Shown: positions 1 through 7,627, numbered from the stretch's first letter. The stretch is 64,000 bases of DNA from JBBQYA01 sp031412335 (GCA_031412335.1 JANOCT010000042.1:1-64000); one strand, 5' to 3'. The notes: a model not told the origin generated them from the letters alone. Program-made: numbers and translations.

Positions 1-8
1 AGAAAAAA

Positions 9-422
9 ATGAAAAAATTAATTTTAAGTGGTTTAGTAACTCTATTTACAATAGGAGTATATGCGCAAAACGATACAACAATTAGAAATAACGGTAGAGA
101 TAGCAGCAGTATAGATCGAGAAAGGAAAATGGAAAATTTTAATGGCAATCAAGTAGTTGATAAGAATACAAAACAAAATTCTCATCCTGATGGCGTAATG
201 ATGGTTGATAACAAAGCTATGGTAGTAATGAATGGAAAAATGGCACCGCTTGAGAAAGATATGGTATTAAGCAATGGTACCAGAATTAGGAATGATGGAA
301 CAATTACCAAAAAAGATGGAACTAAAAAAATGTTGAAAAATGGCGAACATCTAGGAATGGATGGCAAAATGATCAATATGAAAGATTTACCAATGAATAA
401 GAATCAAGAATATTCTAAATAA
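9..422 (+). CDS. Secreted DUF6799-like protein
   Basis: A 137-residue protein with a clear N-terminal signal peptide (about residues 1-19, ending V-Y-A-Q). The mature part is rich in Asn, Lys, Met and Asp. Its second half (about residues 62-125) has short repeating motifs of the type 'M-x-N-G-K-M' and 'D-G-T', which match the DUF6799 pattern common in secreted or periplasmic Bacteroidota proteins. No catalytic residues are visible and the function is unknown. It sits just upstream of two very small genes and a DUF4142 lipoprotein, so it may belong to an envelope-stress group. The domain name is recalled from family knowledge, not searched. Confidence 0.75.
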   Translation: MKKLILSGLVTLFTIGVYAQNDTTIRNNGRDSSSIDRERKMENFNGNQVVDKNTKQNSHPDGVMMVDNKAMVVMNGKMAPLEKDMVLSNGTRIRNDGTITKKDGTKKMLKNGEHLGMDGKMINMKDLPMNKNQEYSK

Positions 423-461
423 GTCGATTAAAAAGATTCACAACAATTAAATTTCAATAAC

Positions 462-632
462 ATGGCAACAAATCAAAAAGACGAAAGAGCACAAGATAAA
501 ACTGGTGCAAATTCAAAAACTCCAAGTCAACAAACAACCTCAAAAGCTGGAAACAGTAATGGGTCAAAATCATCTGGAAATAGAGAAACAGATGACAAAA
601 AGGCAAATTCAACCAATAGTCCTAAAAAATAG
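462..632 (+). CDS. Small hydrophilic protein, 56 aa
   Basis: An ATG-initiated frame of 56 codons ends at a TAG just before a strong terminator. The predicted peptide has no hydrophobic segment and is built almost entirely of Lys, Asn, Ser, Thr, Gln, Asp and Gly, so it should be intrinsically disordered. It is in line with the 9-422 gene, 39 bp downstream, and the pair probably shares a transcript closed by the hairpin at 656-691. I do not recognise a family. The composition resembles disordered stress or desiccation proteins, but that is inference only. Conservation in relatives would be needed to prove it is coding. Confidence 0.5.
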   Translation: MATNQKDERAQDKTGANSKTPSQQTTSKAGNSNGSKSSGNRETDDKKANSTNSPKK

Positions 633-655
633 TTTGTTAAAATTAAATGTTGAAG

Positions 656-691
656 CCAAGGGATTAAATTAATAATCCCTTGGTTTTTTTT
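656..691 (+). terminator. Intrinsic terminator
   Basis: A perfect 11-bp stem (656-666 with 673-683) closes a 6-nt loop and is followed by eight T residues. It ends the transcript carrying the 9-422 and 462-632 genes. Confidence 0.9.
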
Positions 692-702
692 ACTAAGAAT
701 TT

Positions 703-825
703 ATGACAAAAGAGAAAAAAGTAAAAGACCCATGTTGGGATGGATATGAGAAAATAGGGATGAAAACTAAAGAAGGTAAAAAAGTTCCTAATTGTGTTCC
801 AGAAAAAAAATCATCAAAAAAATAA
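703..825 (+). CDS. Small Lys-rich protein with CWxGYE...PNCVP motif, 40 aa
   Basis: An ATG frame of 40 codons. The peptide carries 'DPCWDGYEKIGMKTKEGKKV' followed directly by 'PNCVP' and a Lys/Ser tail. I recall this two-cysteine pattern (C-W-x-G-Y-E, then K-V-P-N-C-V-P) from many short proteins and protein tails in marine and soil bacteria and in tailed phages, with no assigned function. The two cysteines are 20 residues apart, so a disulphide or metal site is possible. It lies 16 bp upstream of the DUF4142 lipoprotein gene and is probably co-transcribed with it. The motif makes coding likely despite the length. Confidence 0.65.
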   Translation: MTKEKKVKDPCWDGYEKIGMKTKEGKKVPNCVPEKKSSKK

Positions 826-841
826 TTTAAATATAAATAAA

Positions 842-1405
842 ATGAAAAATAATATAAAATTAGTTATGACAATCTTATTTATTTCTTTCTATTTATTTGC
901 ATGCGGACAATCAAAAGATGCTGTTAAAAAAGCAAATGAAATCAATGAGAAAAAAGCAGATGCTAATATGGTTAGCGAAAACATTGCCGAATTTTTAGTA
1001 AAATCTGCAGACGCCAGAATGATGGATATGCAAGAAGGGGAATTAGCTTTTACTAAAGGATCAAGCAAGGAAGTTAGAGAATATGGTGCTTTGATGATGA
1101 AAGACCAAGCAATTTTACTAAAAGAGATTAAAAAAATTGCTGGAAATAAAAATATTACATTACCATCAAGTATAAGTGATCAGAAGAAGAAGGGAAGAGA
1201 AAATTTGTCAGAAAAAGAAGGTAAAGACTTTGATGAAAAATTTATTAAAATGATGAAAATTGATCATGAGCGAGATTTGAAACTTTTCGAAAAGGCAAAA
1301 GATTTTGATGATATGGAAACTAAATTATTTGCCGATAAATATTTATCGTTGATAAAATCACATTTAGATAAAATAATTATTATTGAAGAAACAGTTGAAA
1401 ACTAA
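842..1405 (+). CDS. DUF4142 (ferritin-like) lipoprotein
   Basis: A 187-residue predicted outer-membrane or periplasmic lipoprotein. Starting at 842 gives a clean signal peptide with lipobox L-F-A-C (Cys21). The in-frame ATG at 794 would add 16 charged residues and overlap the small gene upstream, so I rejected it. After a Lys/Glu-rich linker, residues from about 50 onward match the DUF4142 helical bundle: 'FLVKSADARMMDMQEGELA', a second helix with 'LMMKDQ', and 'MMKIDHERDLKLF'. DUF4142 proteins are ferritin-like four-helix bundles, often linked to stress. Whether this one binds metal is unknown. It is convergent with the HxlR gene, 13 bp away. Confidence 0.85.
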   Translation: MKNNIKLVMTILFISFYLFACGQSKDAVKKANEINEKKADANMVSENIAEFLVKSADARMMDMQEGELAFTKGSSKEVREYGALMMKDQAILLKEIKKIAGNKNITLPSSISDQKKKGRENLSEKEGKDFDEKFIKMMKIDHERDLKLFEKAKDFDDMETKLFADKYLSLIKSHLDKIIIIEETVEN

Positions 1406-1418
1406 TACTTTATGTTAT

Positions 1419-1838
1419 TTATTTCAAATGATTTTTATTTAATTTTTTAATTAAAGAGGAATAAAGACTTACCCTATCCTTTTTATATTCTTTGCTTTGT
1501 TCAATACATGCTGAAGCTTCTGGATTATACTTTGCCATCCATTGCATTAATTCAACTATAACTGGCAAAAGTTCAATTCCTTTACAAGTAAGAAAATATA
1601 AGTTTCTTCTTGAATCTGCTGGATCTGTTTCTTTTCTAATTAATCCATTTGATTCAAGATTCACTAATCGGGAAGCTAGAATATTGGTTGCAATCTTTTC
1701 TTCAGAATTTTGTAATTCACCATAAGTACGCTTTTCGCTAAACATTAAATCACGTAAAATAAGTAATGACCATTTATCTCCTACAGCTTCCAAAGCCATA
1801 CTCACTGCACATGCGGAACGCCTCTCTGAATCTTCCAT
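1419..1838 (-). CDS. HxlR-family winged-helix transcriptional regulator
   Basis: A 139-residue DNA-binding protein. The N-terminus has the family's conserved cysteine (Cys10), then 'EAVGDKWSLLILRDLMF'. The winged-helix core 'LASRLVNLESNGLIRKE' and the wing around 'SRRNLYFLT' follow. HxlR regulators usually repress a neighbouring oxidoreductase and respond to aldehydes, quinones or thiol stress, in some cases through the N-terminal Cys. This gene is divergent from an Old Yellow Enzyme gene with a 145-bp gap that holds two ACTTGC-N5-type inverted repeats, so it very likely controls that enzyme and perhaps itself. The family assignment is firm; the inducer is unknown. Confidence 0.93.
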   Translation of the reverse strand: MEDSERRSACAVSMALEAVGDKWSLLILRDLMFSEKRTYGELQNSEEKIATNILASRLVNLESNGLIRKETDPADSRRNLYFLTCKGIELLPVIVELMQWMAKYNPEASACIEQSKEYKKDRVSLYSSLIKKLNKNHLK

Positions 1839-1856
1839 AATTTTTTTTAAAATTTA

Positions 1857-1873
1857 ACTTGCAATATGAAAGT
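1857..1873. promoter_or_regulatory. Predicted HxlR operator O1 (imperfect)
   Basis: ACTTGC-N5-GAAAGT, an imperfect inverted repeat with the same 5-nt spacer as the perfect copy at 1890-1906. The two centres are 33 bp apart, about three helical turns. It overlaps the -33 TTG of the enzyme promoter. Confidence 0.6.
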
Positions 1874-1888
1874 AATAGTTTATGTTTG
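1859..1888 (+). promoter_or_regulatory. Promoter of the Old Yellow Enzyme gene
   Basis: TTG (1859-1861), 19-bp spacer, TATGTTTG (1881-1888): an exact match to the Bacteroidota housekeeping promoter pattern TTG-N19-TAnnTTTG. The -33 box lies inside operator O1, and the start site should fall in or next to operator O2. Confidence 0.75.
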
Positions 1889-1889
1889 C

Positions 1890-1906
1890 ACTTGCAAATC
1901 GCAAGT
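1890..1906. promoter_or_regulatory. Predicted HxlR operator O2 (perfect)
   Basis: ACTTGC-N5-GCAAGT, a perfect 6+6 inverted repeat just downstream of the -7 box, where a bound dimer would block initiation. The site lies between the HxlR gene and its probable target. Confidence 0.75.
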
Positions 1907-1983
1907 AAAGTTAGTCATTTATTCAACAATTCTTTAAATATTTATTTTACCATACAACATAATTTTAAATCAATAATATAACA

Positions 1984-3087
1984 ATGAATACAAAACTCAA
2001 AAAACTTTTAAGTCCATACACTCTTGGCTCAATAGAACTTACAAACAGAGTTGTAATGGCTCCTATGACTCGTAGTCGCGCAGTAGACAATCTACCAAAT
2101 GACTTAATGGTAGAATATTACAGTCAAAGATCAGGTGCTGGATTAATTATTACAGAAGGTACTTCTCCTTCTGCCAACGGGCTTGGATATCCTCGAATTC
2201 CAGGCTTGTATCGTCCTGAACAAATTGCAGGATGGAAAAAAATTACAGATGCTGTACATGCTGATGGCGGAAAAATCTTTTTACAAATAATGCACACCGG
2301 ACGAGTATCACATCCACTAAATTTACCTAGTGGTGCAAAAGTGCTAGCTCCTTCTCCAATTGCTGCAGCAAATACAGAAATGTACACCGATCAGGAAGGA
2401 ATGCAATCGTTACCAGTTCCAGAAGCAATTGCTCATGAAAATATTGATAAAACCATACAAGAACATGTTCATAGCGCAAAATCTGCTATTGAGGCAGGTT
2501 TTGATGGTGTGGAATTGCATGGAGCAAATGGCTATTTATTAGAGCAATTTTTAAATCCAGCATCGAATATTCGAACTGATAATTATGGTGGAAGTATAGA
2601 AAATAGAAATCGTTTTTTATTAGAAGTTTCAGAAGCTGTTGCAAATGCTATCGGAAAAGAAAAGGTAGGAATCAGACTTTCACCATTTGGTGGCTTTAAT
2701 GAAATGATATCAGATGATTCTACTGAATCTCAATTTATTTCCTTGGCAAAATCTTTAAAAGATATTGGTCTGGTTTATATTCATTTGGTCGATCATTCTT
2801 CTATGGGAATGCCACCGGTTCCGCAATCTATTAAAGAGGCAATTCGTACTGAATTTGGAAGCGCTTTAATTTTGTCTGGTGGTTATGATGCTGAGCGTGC
2901 TGAAGCTGATTTAGAGGCTAATAAAGGAGATTTGATTGCATTTGGCCGGCCGTTTATTTCTAATCCAGATTTAGTTGCAAAATTTGAAAATGAGATTCCA
3001 TTGTCTAATCCTGATTATTCAACTTTTTACACACCAGGAGAAAAAGGATATACTGATTATGAAAAATCAGAAAATGTAAGCGTTTAA
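1984..3087 (+). CDS. Old Yellow Enzyme family alkene reductase (NemA-like)
   Basis: A 367-residue FMN-dependent flavoenzyme with a TIM barrel. N-terminal 'NRVVMAPMTRSRA' is the FMN-binding start of the barrel. His179 and Asn182 in 'ELHGANGYLLEQFL' are the substrate-binding pair, followed by 'NIRTDNYGGSIENR', and the phosphate-binding end 'LIAFGRPFISNPDL' lies near residue 315. The family reduces activated C=C bonds (enones, maleimides, nitro-alkenes) using NADPH. Length and motifs match the NemA branch. Its likely repressor, an HxlR protein, is divergent, which suggests induction by reactive electrophiles. A hairpin at 3142-3176 ends the transcript. Confidence 0.95.
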   Translation: MNTKLKKLLSPYTLGSIELTNRVVMAPMTRSRAVDNLPNDLMVEYYSQRSGAGLIITEGTSPSANGLGYPRIPGLYRPEQIAGWKKITDAVHADGGKIFLQIMHTGRVSHPLNLPSGAKVLAPSPIAAANTEMYTDQEGMQSLPVPEAIAHENIDKTIQEHVHSAKSAIEAGFDGVELHGANGYLLEQFLNPASNIRTDNYGGSIENRNRFLLEVSEAVANAIGKEKVGIRLSPFGGFNEMISDDSTESQFISLAKSLKDIGLVYIHLVDHSSMGMPPVPQSIKEAIRTEFGSALILSGGYDAERAEADLEANKGDLIAFGRPFISNPDLVAKFENEIPLSNPDYSTFYTPGEKGYTDYEKSENVSV

Positions 3088-3141
3088 CTAATTTTTTTGG
3101 TCAAATTCTTTCTAAAAATTAAGTTTTTTTTGTTGAAGATT

Positions 3142-3176
3142 ATACTCCGTAGGCAATGTCTTCGGGGTATTTTTTT
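3142..3176 (+). terminator. Intrinsic terminator of the OYE gene
   Basis: ATACTCCG (3142-3149) pairs with CGGGGTAT (3163-3170) with one G-T pair. Part of the intervening sequence can extend the stem. Seven T residues follow. Confidence 0.8.
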
Positions 3177-3196
3177 GGAAATAATTTAATAATATT

Positions 3197-4393
3197 TTAT
3201 TGAACCACTAACTTTTTAACACTAAGTAACAAATTTTCACTAAATAAATTAACGTTATAAAAACCCGGCAATAAATCATTTATATTTAAATTATAAAAAT
3301 TTTTATTAGGATAAATTATTTTGATTTGTTTACCATAAATATCTATTATTTCTATTTTATCTATTATTTTATTTAATTTATTTTCGATATTAAATTCATT
3401 TTTTGTAGGATTTGGAAATATTTCAATCTCTCTTTCGTTTTTTTTTATCTCATTTGTATTTAATAAACCACCATTATTTATTGATTTATAAATAACTCCA
3501 CTGTTTCCATAAGCAAAACATAAATTATTATTAAAGCTATATATTTTTTTTACTGAATTAGACAATGTTTCAAAGTTAAATGTAATACCAGAATTCGTAG
3601 AATAATAAATTTTATTTTCTTCTGTAAATAAATTTAAACCTAAAATTTTTTTAGGACTTATAAAATAGAAATATAAAGATTGAATATTTGTTTGATTATA
3701 AGTCCAACTTAATCCATTATCATCTGATATATGTACAACACAAGGATAATTCGTAACTGTTCTCATTTTACCAATTCCATCATAATAACTTTGATATGGA
3801 TCAGATGATAAAAAAGGAAGATGAAACTGTACATTATCCCATAGATCTCCATTTGAACTTATGAAAATATTATGACCATCAGAGGCTGTTAAATTGTTGC
3901 CGTTGTTATATATTTGACTTGCTCCATTAGATATAGTTGAACCTGTTACATCTATTGGTCCAGTTAAAGGAATGAATTGTCCATTATCGTATTTCACTCC
4001 TGTATCAAAAATTATATTGTTGTATGTTATTGGATTTTGCGGAGTGAATGCTACGTTAATTGTTGCTATTTGAAAATCATTTATATCAATAGAAAATTCA
4101 AGTTTTTTTATAACACCACTAAAATTTTGTCCAAAACAATAAACCTTATCATTAGTTACGACAATTGATTGCTCTTGCAATAATTCACTATTTTCATAAA
4201 TTAAAATCCAGTTTGTTCCACCATCGATAGTTTTTAAAATTTTTCCTTGTCCAGCAACCGCAAATCCTATTAACTCATCTTTGAAATACATATCTTTTAT
4301 TTCTTCAGAAGTATTTGAAGAAACTAATTGCCAATTTTGTGAAAAACTATTCGTATTAATAAATATTGTAAGTAATAATATAAATTTTTTCAT
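3197..4393 (-). CDS. Secreted YCF48-like beta-propeller protein with T9SS sorting domain
   Basis: A 398-residue exported protein. A signal peptide (about residues 1-18) precedes repeats of the BNR/YCF48 beta-propeller type, for example 'GKILKTIDGGTNW', 'DDNGLSWTYNQ' and 'SGVIYKSINNGG'. The last ~75 residues begin with 'IEIFPNPTKNEFNI' and end 'LSVKKLVVQ', a type A C-terminal sorting domain that sends cargo through the type IX system to the cell surface. The ligand is unknown. The gene lies 48 bp downstream of the tyrosinase-like gene on the same strand, and a hairpin occupies most of that gap. Confidence 0.85.
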   Translation of the reverse strand: MKKFILLLTIFINTNSFSQNWQLVSSNTSEEIKDMYFKDELIGFAVAGQGKILKTIDGGTNWILIYENSELLQEQSIVVTNDKVYCFGQNFSGVIKKLEFSIDINDFQIATINVAFTPQNPITYNNIIFDTGVKYDNGQFIPLTGPIDVTGSTISNGASQIYNNGNNLTASDGHNIFISSNGDLWDNVQFHLPFLSSDPYQSYYDGIGKMRTVTNYPCVVHISDDNGLSWTYNQTNIQSLYFYFISPKKILGLNLFTEENKIYYSTNSGITFNFETLSNSVKKIYSFNNNLCFAYGNSGVIYKSINNGGLLNTNEIKKNEREIEIFPNPTKNEFNIENKLNKIIDKIEIIDIYGKQIKIIYPNKNFYNLNINDLLPGFYNVNLFSENLLLSVKKLVVQ

Positions 4394-4402
4394 TTTTTTT
4401 TT

Positions 4403-4433
4403 AAAAAGAGTTGCAGCATAGCTACAACTCTTT
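4403..4433 (-). terminator. Hairpin between two T9SS cargo genes
   Basis: A 9-bp perfect stem (4405-4413 with 4425-4433) extends by three more pairs past one mismatch. On the minus strand it is followed by a short T-run, then A-rich sequence. It lies just downstream of the gene ending at 4442 and only 12 bp before the ATG of the next gene, so it could be a partial terminator or attenuator. Confidence 0.55.
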
Positions 4434-4441
4434 ATGGAATA

Positions 4442-6031
4442 TTATTGAATAATTAAAGATTTAACATCCTTAGCGATACCGTCACACATTAATATAACAC
4501 TATAAGCCCCAAGAGACATTACGGATACATCTATTGATATTTGATTTTGAGTCGGATCTAAAATATACTGATTTTGTATTCCTGTGTAGGGCTTAGAAAA
4601 TATTAAATATGCAGAATTCACATTGGATATTTTGTATTCAATTAAAGCAGTAGTATTTGTAGGATTTGGAGACATATTTAAAATTTCTATGTCTTTTACT
4701 ACAATTTCAACATTATCATAATCTTTTACACCATCTGAAAGTGCAATTACTTCCAATTTGTATTTTTCAGTTATTTCTGGCGAAACATTAAAACTTTTTC
4801 CAGTATATACCAAATTTCCACTGGCATCATACCAATTGTAAATAGCATCTTCTCCTATATCGTTTGCACTTAAATTAACATTTTCGTTTTCAGAAATCAA
4901 ATGATCTGATCCTGCATCTGCATAAAATCCGGGACGACCTGGAATCTTAATATGATAACTTTCTCCACCTACTGTTTCACTTGTCAAACTTTTTCGCTGA
5001 ATTACCCTATAATCAAACTCCTCCTGACCTGACAGATATTTTGACAAGAAGTTGAAACTAACGTGCAGTAAACTTCTCTCTTTTGGTTCAAAGAGCAAAT
5101 TTTTAATTCTCGCATTATTTCCTTTTACAATTATCTGATGCCTTTCTTCCTTTACAATTTCAATGTTTACACATTGAAAACCGCCATTTTCCCACTTTGT
5201 CCAAGTTGGTAAATCTAAAGTAACTTTAATTTCAGCTTCTGCTGTTATAGGATTTCCTTGATAAACGGTTGGATTAGCAAATTCAAAATCGTATAGGCCA
5301 CCATTGCCCCAAGCGTCGCCGACAATCACGCTTGCTCCAACTAATTTATCATCAGGATTACCACCTGGATCAACTATATTATTTGGATTAATGTCTACTA
5401 CTGATAAATTTTTCCAAATTATATTGTTGTTATTTCGGACATTACCGTTTAAATCAGCAGTTTCTTGAAAAGCCATAGGATCATTATTTGAAACGACTCT
5501 TGCAACTAAACAAAAATGCCAAGGCTCGTTAGAAGTGAAAATTGGATCAGTACCTACATTTGCGTAAACTGCAGGATTAGGTGGCTGCCATGCAAATTCA
5601 ACAATTGCTGATGAACCAGGTTGAATAACTGGAATTGGTTGTGTAGAAATTAAATTTCCCATTAATGCCGGTGATGTAATACTACCATTCCAATAATTTG
5701 GCCATGATAATGCGGTGGAAGCTTTAGCCCAATTTAAACTTAAATTAGCTCCTACTTGGTTAGGAACACATCCACGATTTCGAACTCTTACATAAACGTA
5801 ATTACTGCCTCCTAAAGCCATATATTCAGGATTTTGATGAGTTTGATTTGTAAGACCATCATTTTGATTTCGAACCCAAATATCTTTACTTTCCCACATT
5901 GGGCCAAGATCAATATCAGGTTCTTGGCCTCTATCTCTTTCTTTTTGCACTACGTAGTAATTATCTTTCATATATAAATCTGAACTACCAATCATACCCG
6001 ATTGTGTACAATTACATTCCCATTTTTCCAA
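4442..6031 (-). CDS. C-terminal part of frameshifted tyrosinase-like T9SS protein
   Basis: A 529-codon frame whose first possible start is TTG (6029-6031), with a stop two codons upstream in frame. It has no signal peptide of its own. Its first residues ('KWECNCTQSG') complete the last helix of the tyrosinase domain encoded by the overlapping frame at 5992-6693, which argues for one gene broken by a single-base indel in the A-run at 6023-6027. The rest holds an extracellular beta domain (about residues 40-330), an Ig/PKD-like domain (about 370-450, 'ADAGSDHLISENENVNLSA') and a type A sorting domain starting near 'NMSPNPTNTTALIEY'. Alone it should not be exported. Confidence 0.8.
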   Translation of the reverse strand: MEKWECNCTQSGMIGSSDLYMKDNYYVVQKERDRGQEPDIDLGPMWESKDIWVRNQNDGLTNQTHQNPEYMALGGSNYVYVRVRNRGCVPNQVGANLSLNWAKASTALSWPNYWNGSITSPALMGNLISTQPIPVIQPGSSAIVEFAWQPPNPAVYANVGTDPIFTSNEPWHFCLVARVVSNNDPMAFQETADLNGNVRNNNNIIWKNLSVVDINPNNIVDPGGNPDDKLVGASVIVGDAWGNGGLYDFEFANPTVYQGNPITAEAEIKVTLDLPTWTKWENGGFQCVNIEIVKEERHQIIVKGNNARIKNLLFEPKERSLLHVSFNFLSKYLSGQEEFDYRVIQRKSLTSETVGGESYHIKIPGRPGFYADAGSDHLISENENVNLSANDIGEDAIYNWYDASGNLVYTGKSFNVSPEITEKYKLEVIALSDGVKDYDNVEIVVKDIEILNMSPNPTNTTALIEYKISNVNSAYLIFSKPYTGIQNQYILDPTQNQISIDVSVMSLGAYSVILMCDGIAKDVKSLIIQ

Positions 6032-6693
6032 ACATCATCAACATAAGCATGCCAAAGGAAAAAAGCAGGAACAGCAGGAGCTCTGAAGATAAGCATTACA
6101 CCTTGCATCGAATTATGCACATTATTATGCCAAGGTGTTTCAATTCGTCTACTCAATCCATCTGCATTTACTGCTAAATCAGAAGACACCGGAACTAATG
6201 GTTTAAATGTATGATCACATATATCATTATTAGTACCAGCAACTATTGGTAATTTTAAATTTTGCGGCAAAGGATTTCCAGGATTCCAGTTGATTGTTTG
6301 CGAACAAGCTGCTGAACCACCTGTATTACAACTAGCTGTTGCACAATCAGGATCAATAACTCTTAATTCAACAGGAACCCCTCCAGTTAGTTCTGGATTC
6401 CAATAAGGTAGTGGGACAAACTGAGAACCTCCAGGCTGTAACATTAACCAATCTTCCATTTTTTCGATATAAGTTCTATGAAATGGCAAAAAATTGAAAT
6501 CTGAATGGATATCTTCGATTCCCATTGTCATTATACAGTGGTCTTCAATAACTTGTGGAGTAATATATTGCTGCATTAGTATTGCAAGTTGTGCTCTTTG
6601 TGCAGGACTAAATGAGGTAATATTTGGTCTTACTTGAGCGAATGAAATAATGTATAGCAATAGTATTGCTACGGTAGAAAGTAGTTTTTTCAT
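5992..6693 (-). CDS. N-terminal tyrosinase-like copper domain (frameshifted 5' part)
   Basis: A 233-codon frame with a signal peptide (residues 1-20) and a tyrosinase/haemocyanin fold. The CuA ligands are His52, His63 and His72 ('LPFHRTYIEKMEDWL'). The CuB ligands are His189, His193 ('PWHNNVHNSM') and His215 ('FLWHAYVDDVW'). The family oxidises phenols at a dicopper centre. The frame stops 11 codons after the last conserved motif, while the -1 frame continues with the expected sequence for another 520 codons. Repairing the A5 run (6023-6027) to A6 joins both frames as 'VDDVWKKWECNC'. This may be a true frameshift or a homopolymer sequencing error. Confidence 0.85.
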   Translation of the reverse strand: MKKLLSTVAILLLYIISFAQVRPNITSFSPAQRAQLAILMQQYITPQVIEDHCIMTMGIEDIHSDFNFLPFHRTYIEKMEDWLMLQPGGSQFVPLPYWNPELTGGVPVELRVIDPDCATASCNTGGSAACSQTINWNPGNPLPQNLKLPIVAGTNNDICDHTFKPLVPVSSDLAVNADGLSRRIETPWHNNVHNSMQGVMLIFRAPAVPAFFLWHAYVDDVWKNGNVIVHNRV

Positions 6694-6745
6694 AAATTTA
6701 AGTTTTAGTTGTTTAAGATTATTAATTACATAATTATGTACACAG

Positions 6746-6753
6746 CAAATATA
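6746..6753 (-). promoter_or_regulatory. Candidate -7 box of tyrosinase-like gene
   Basis: TATATTTG on the minus strand, a match to TAnnTTTG, about 50 nt upstream of the ATG at 6693. I see no good -33 TTG at 19 bp, which would fit an activator-dependent promoter. Two TGTACA palindromes (6737-6742 and 6777-6782, exactly 40 bp apart) flank it. Confidence 0.45.
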
Positions 6754-6793
6754 TTTTACTTGTGTTTATAAAAAAATGTACAAAACGATCTAT

Positions 6794-7627
6794 TTACTGT
6801 AAAAAACAATTTCTCTTAAATTCTTTGGGAGTCAATGTTACATGTTTTTTAAAAAAATGACAAAAATGAGACTCATCTGTAAAATTGAACCGTAAAGCAA
6901 TATCGCTTACAGATAATGTATTTTGAAGTAACAATCTTTTAGCCTCAAATATCAACTTTTCATTCTGCAAATCAATTATAGTTTTTCCATATGTTTGTTT
7001 TACTCTTTTAGTTAAACAAGAAATGCTCATATTCATCCGAATAGCATAAAAATCTATTTTGGGTTTTTGGGTGTAATATTTATTAATTAAATGCATAATC
7101 TCAATTTTTTTATTTACCTCGCTTTTGAGATTTGGTTTATGTTTTTGTTTATCAAGTATTTTTAAAATAATTAAAGAAATTAAATTCAAAAAATATGGCT
7201 CATTATCTACGTGAGTATGCAATTCTTTAAAATAAAAACTAAAATCTTTATAATCATTTTCAGAATAATTAAATGATTTAGGCTCATTAATAAATAATGA
7301 ATAATCTGATTTGATATCTAATTTTTGTAATTGATCTATAAAAAAATCTGAAAATGCAATAGTAAAACCTTTAGAATTTGCTGATCGATTTAATCGATGA
7401 ATGAAACCTGAAGGAAGGATATGAAATGAATAATCACTAATTTCATAACTTTTTTGAGACATAAAATGGTTGCCTTCACCTTTTTCAAATATTAATAATT
7501 CATTGTAAGTATGAGAATGTGATTCATCGAATTTATAACTCTGCTTTGCATCCCAAATAAAAAGTTGAGCCAAAGCTTCTTTGCTATTTTGAAACTTGAA
7601 ACTATAAGTTGGAATACGATATTTCAT
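6794..7627 (-). CDS. AraC-family transcriptional regulator
   Basis: A 277-residue regulator. The N-terminal ~150 residues look like a cupin ligand-binding domain ('SHSHTYNELLIFEKGEGNHF', 'FHILPSGFIHRL'). The C-terminal ~90 residues carry the double helix-turn-helix of the AraC family: the first HTH around 'MNMSISCLTKRVKQTYGKT', the second in 'SVSDIALRFNFTDESHFCHF', then 'FKKHVTLTPKEFKR'. It is upstream of and codirectional with the tyrosinase-like gene, 100 bp away, so it may regulate that gene. The ligand is unknown. Confidence 0.93.
   Translation of the reverse strand: MKYRIPTYSFKFQNSKEALAQLFIWDAKQSYKFDESHSHTYNELLIFEKGEGNHFMSQKSYEISDYSFHILPSGFIHRLNRSANSKGFTIAFSDFFIDQLQKLDIKSDYSLFINEPKSFNYSENDYKDFSFYFKELHTHVDNEPYFLNLISLIILKILDKQKHKPNLKSEVNKKIEIMHLINKYYTQKPKIDFYAIRMNMSISCLTKRVKQTYGKTIIDLQNEKLIFEAKRLLLQNTLSVSDIALRFNFTDESHFCHFFKKHVTLTPKEFKRNCFLQ

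Noticed and set aside
794..841. N-terminal extension of the DUF4142 protein from an ATG at 794
   Set aside because: It would put 16 polar residues before the signal peptide and overlap the 40-aa gene. The ATG at 842 gives a proper lipobox at Cys21.
6020..6031. Programmed -1 frameshift in the tyrosinase-like gene
   Set aside because: The site is TGG-AAAAA-TGG, not an X-XXY-YYZ heptamer, and I see no obvious downstream pseudoknot. An indel in a homopolymer is more likely, though not proven.
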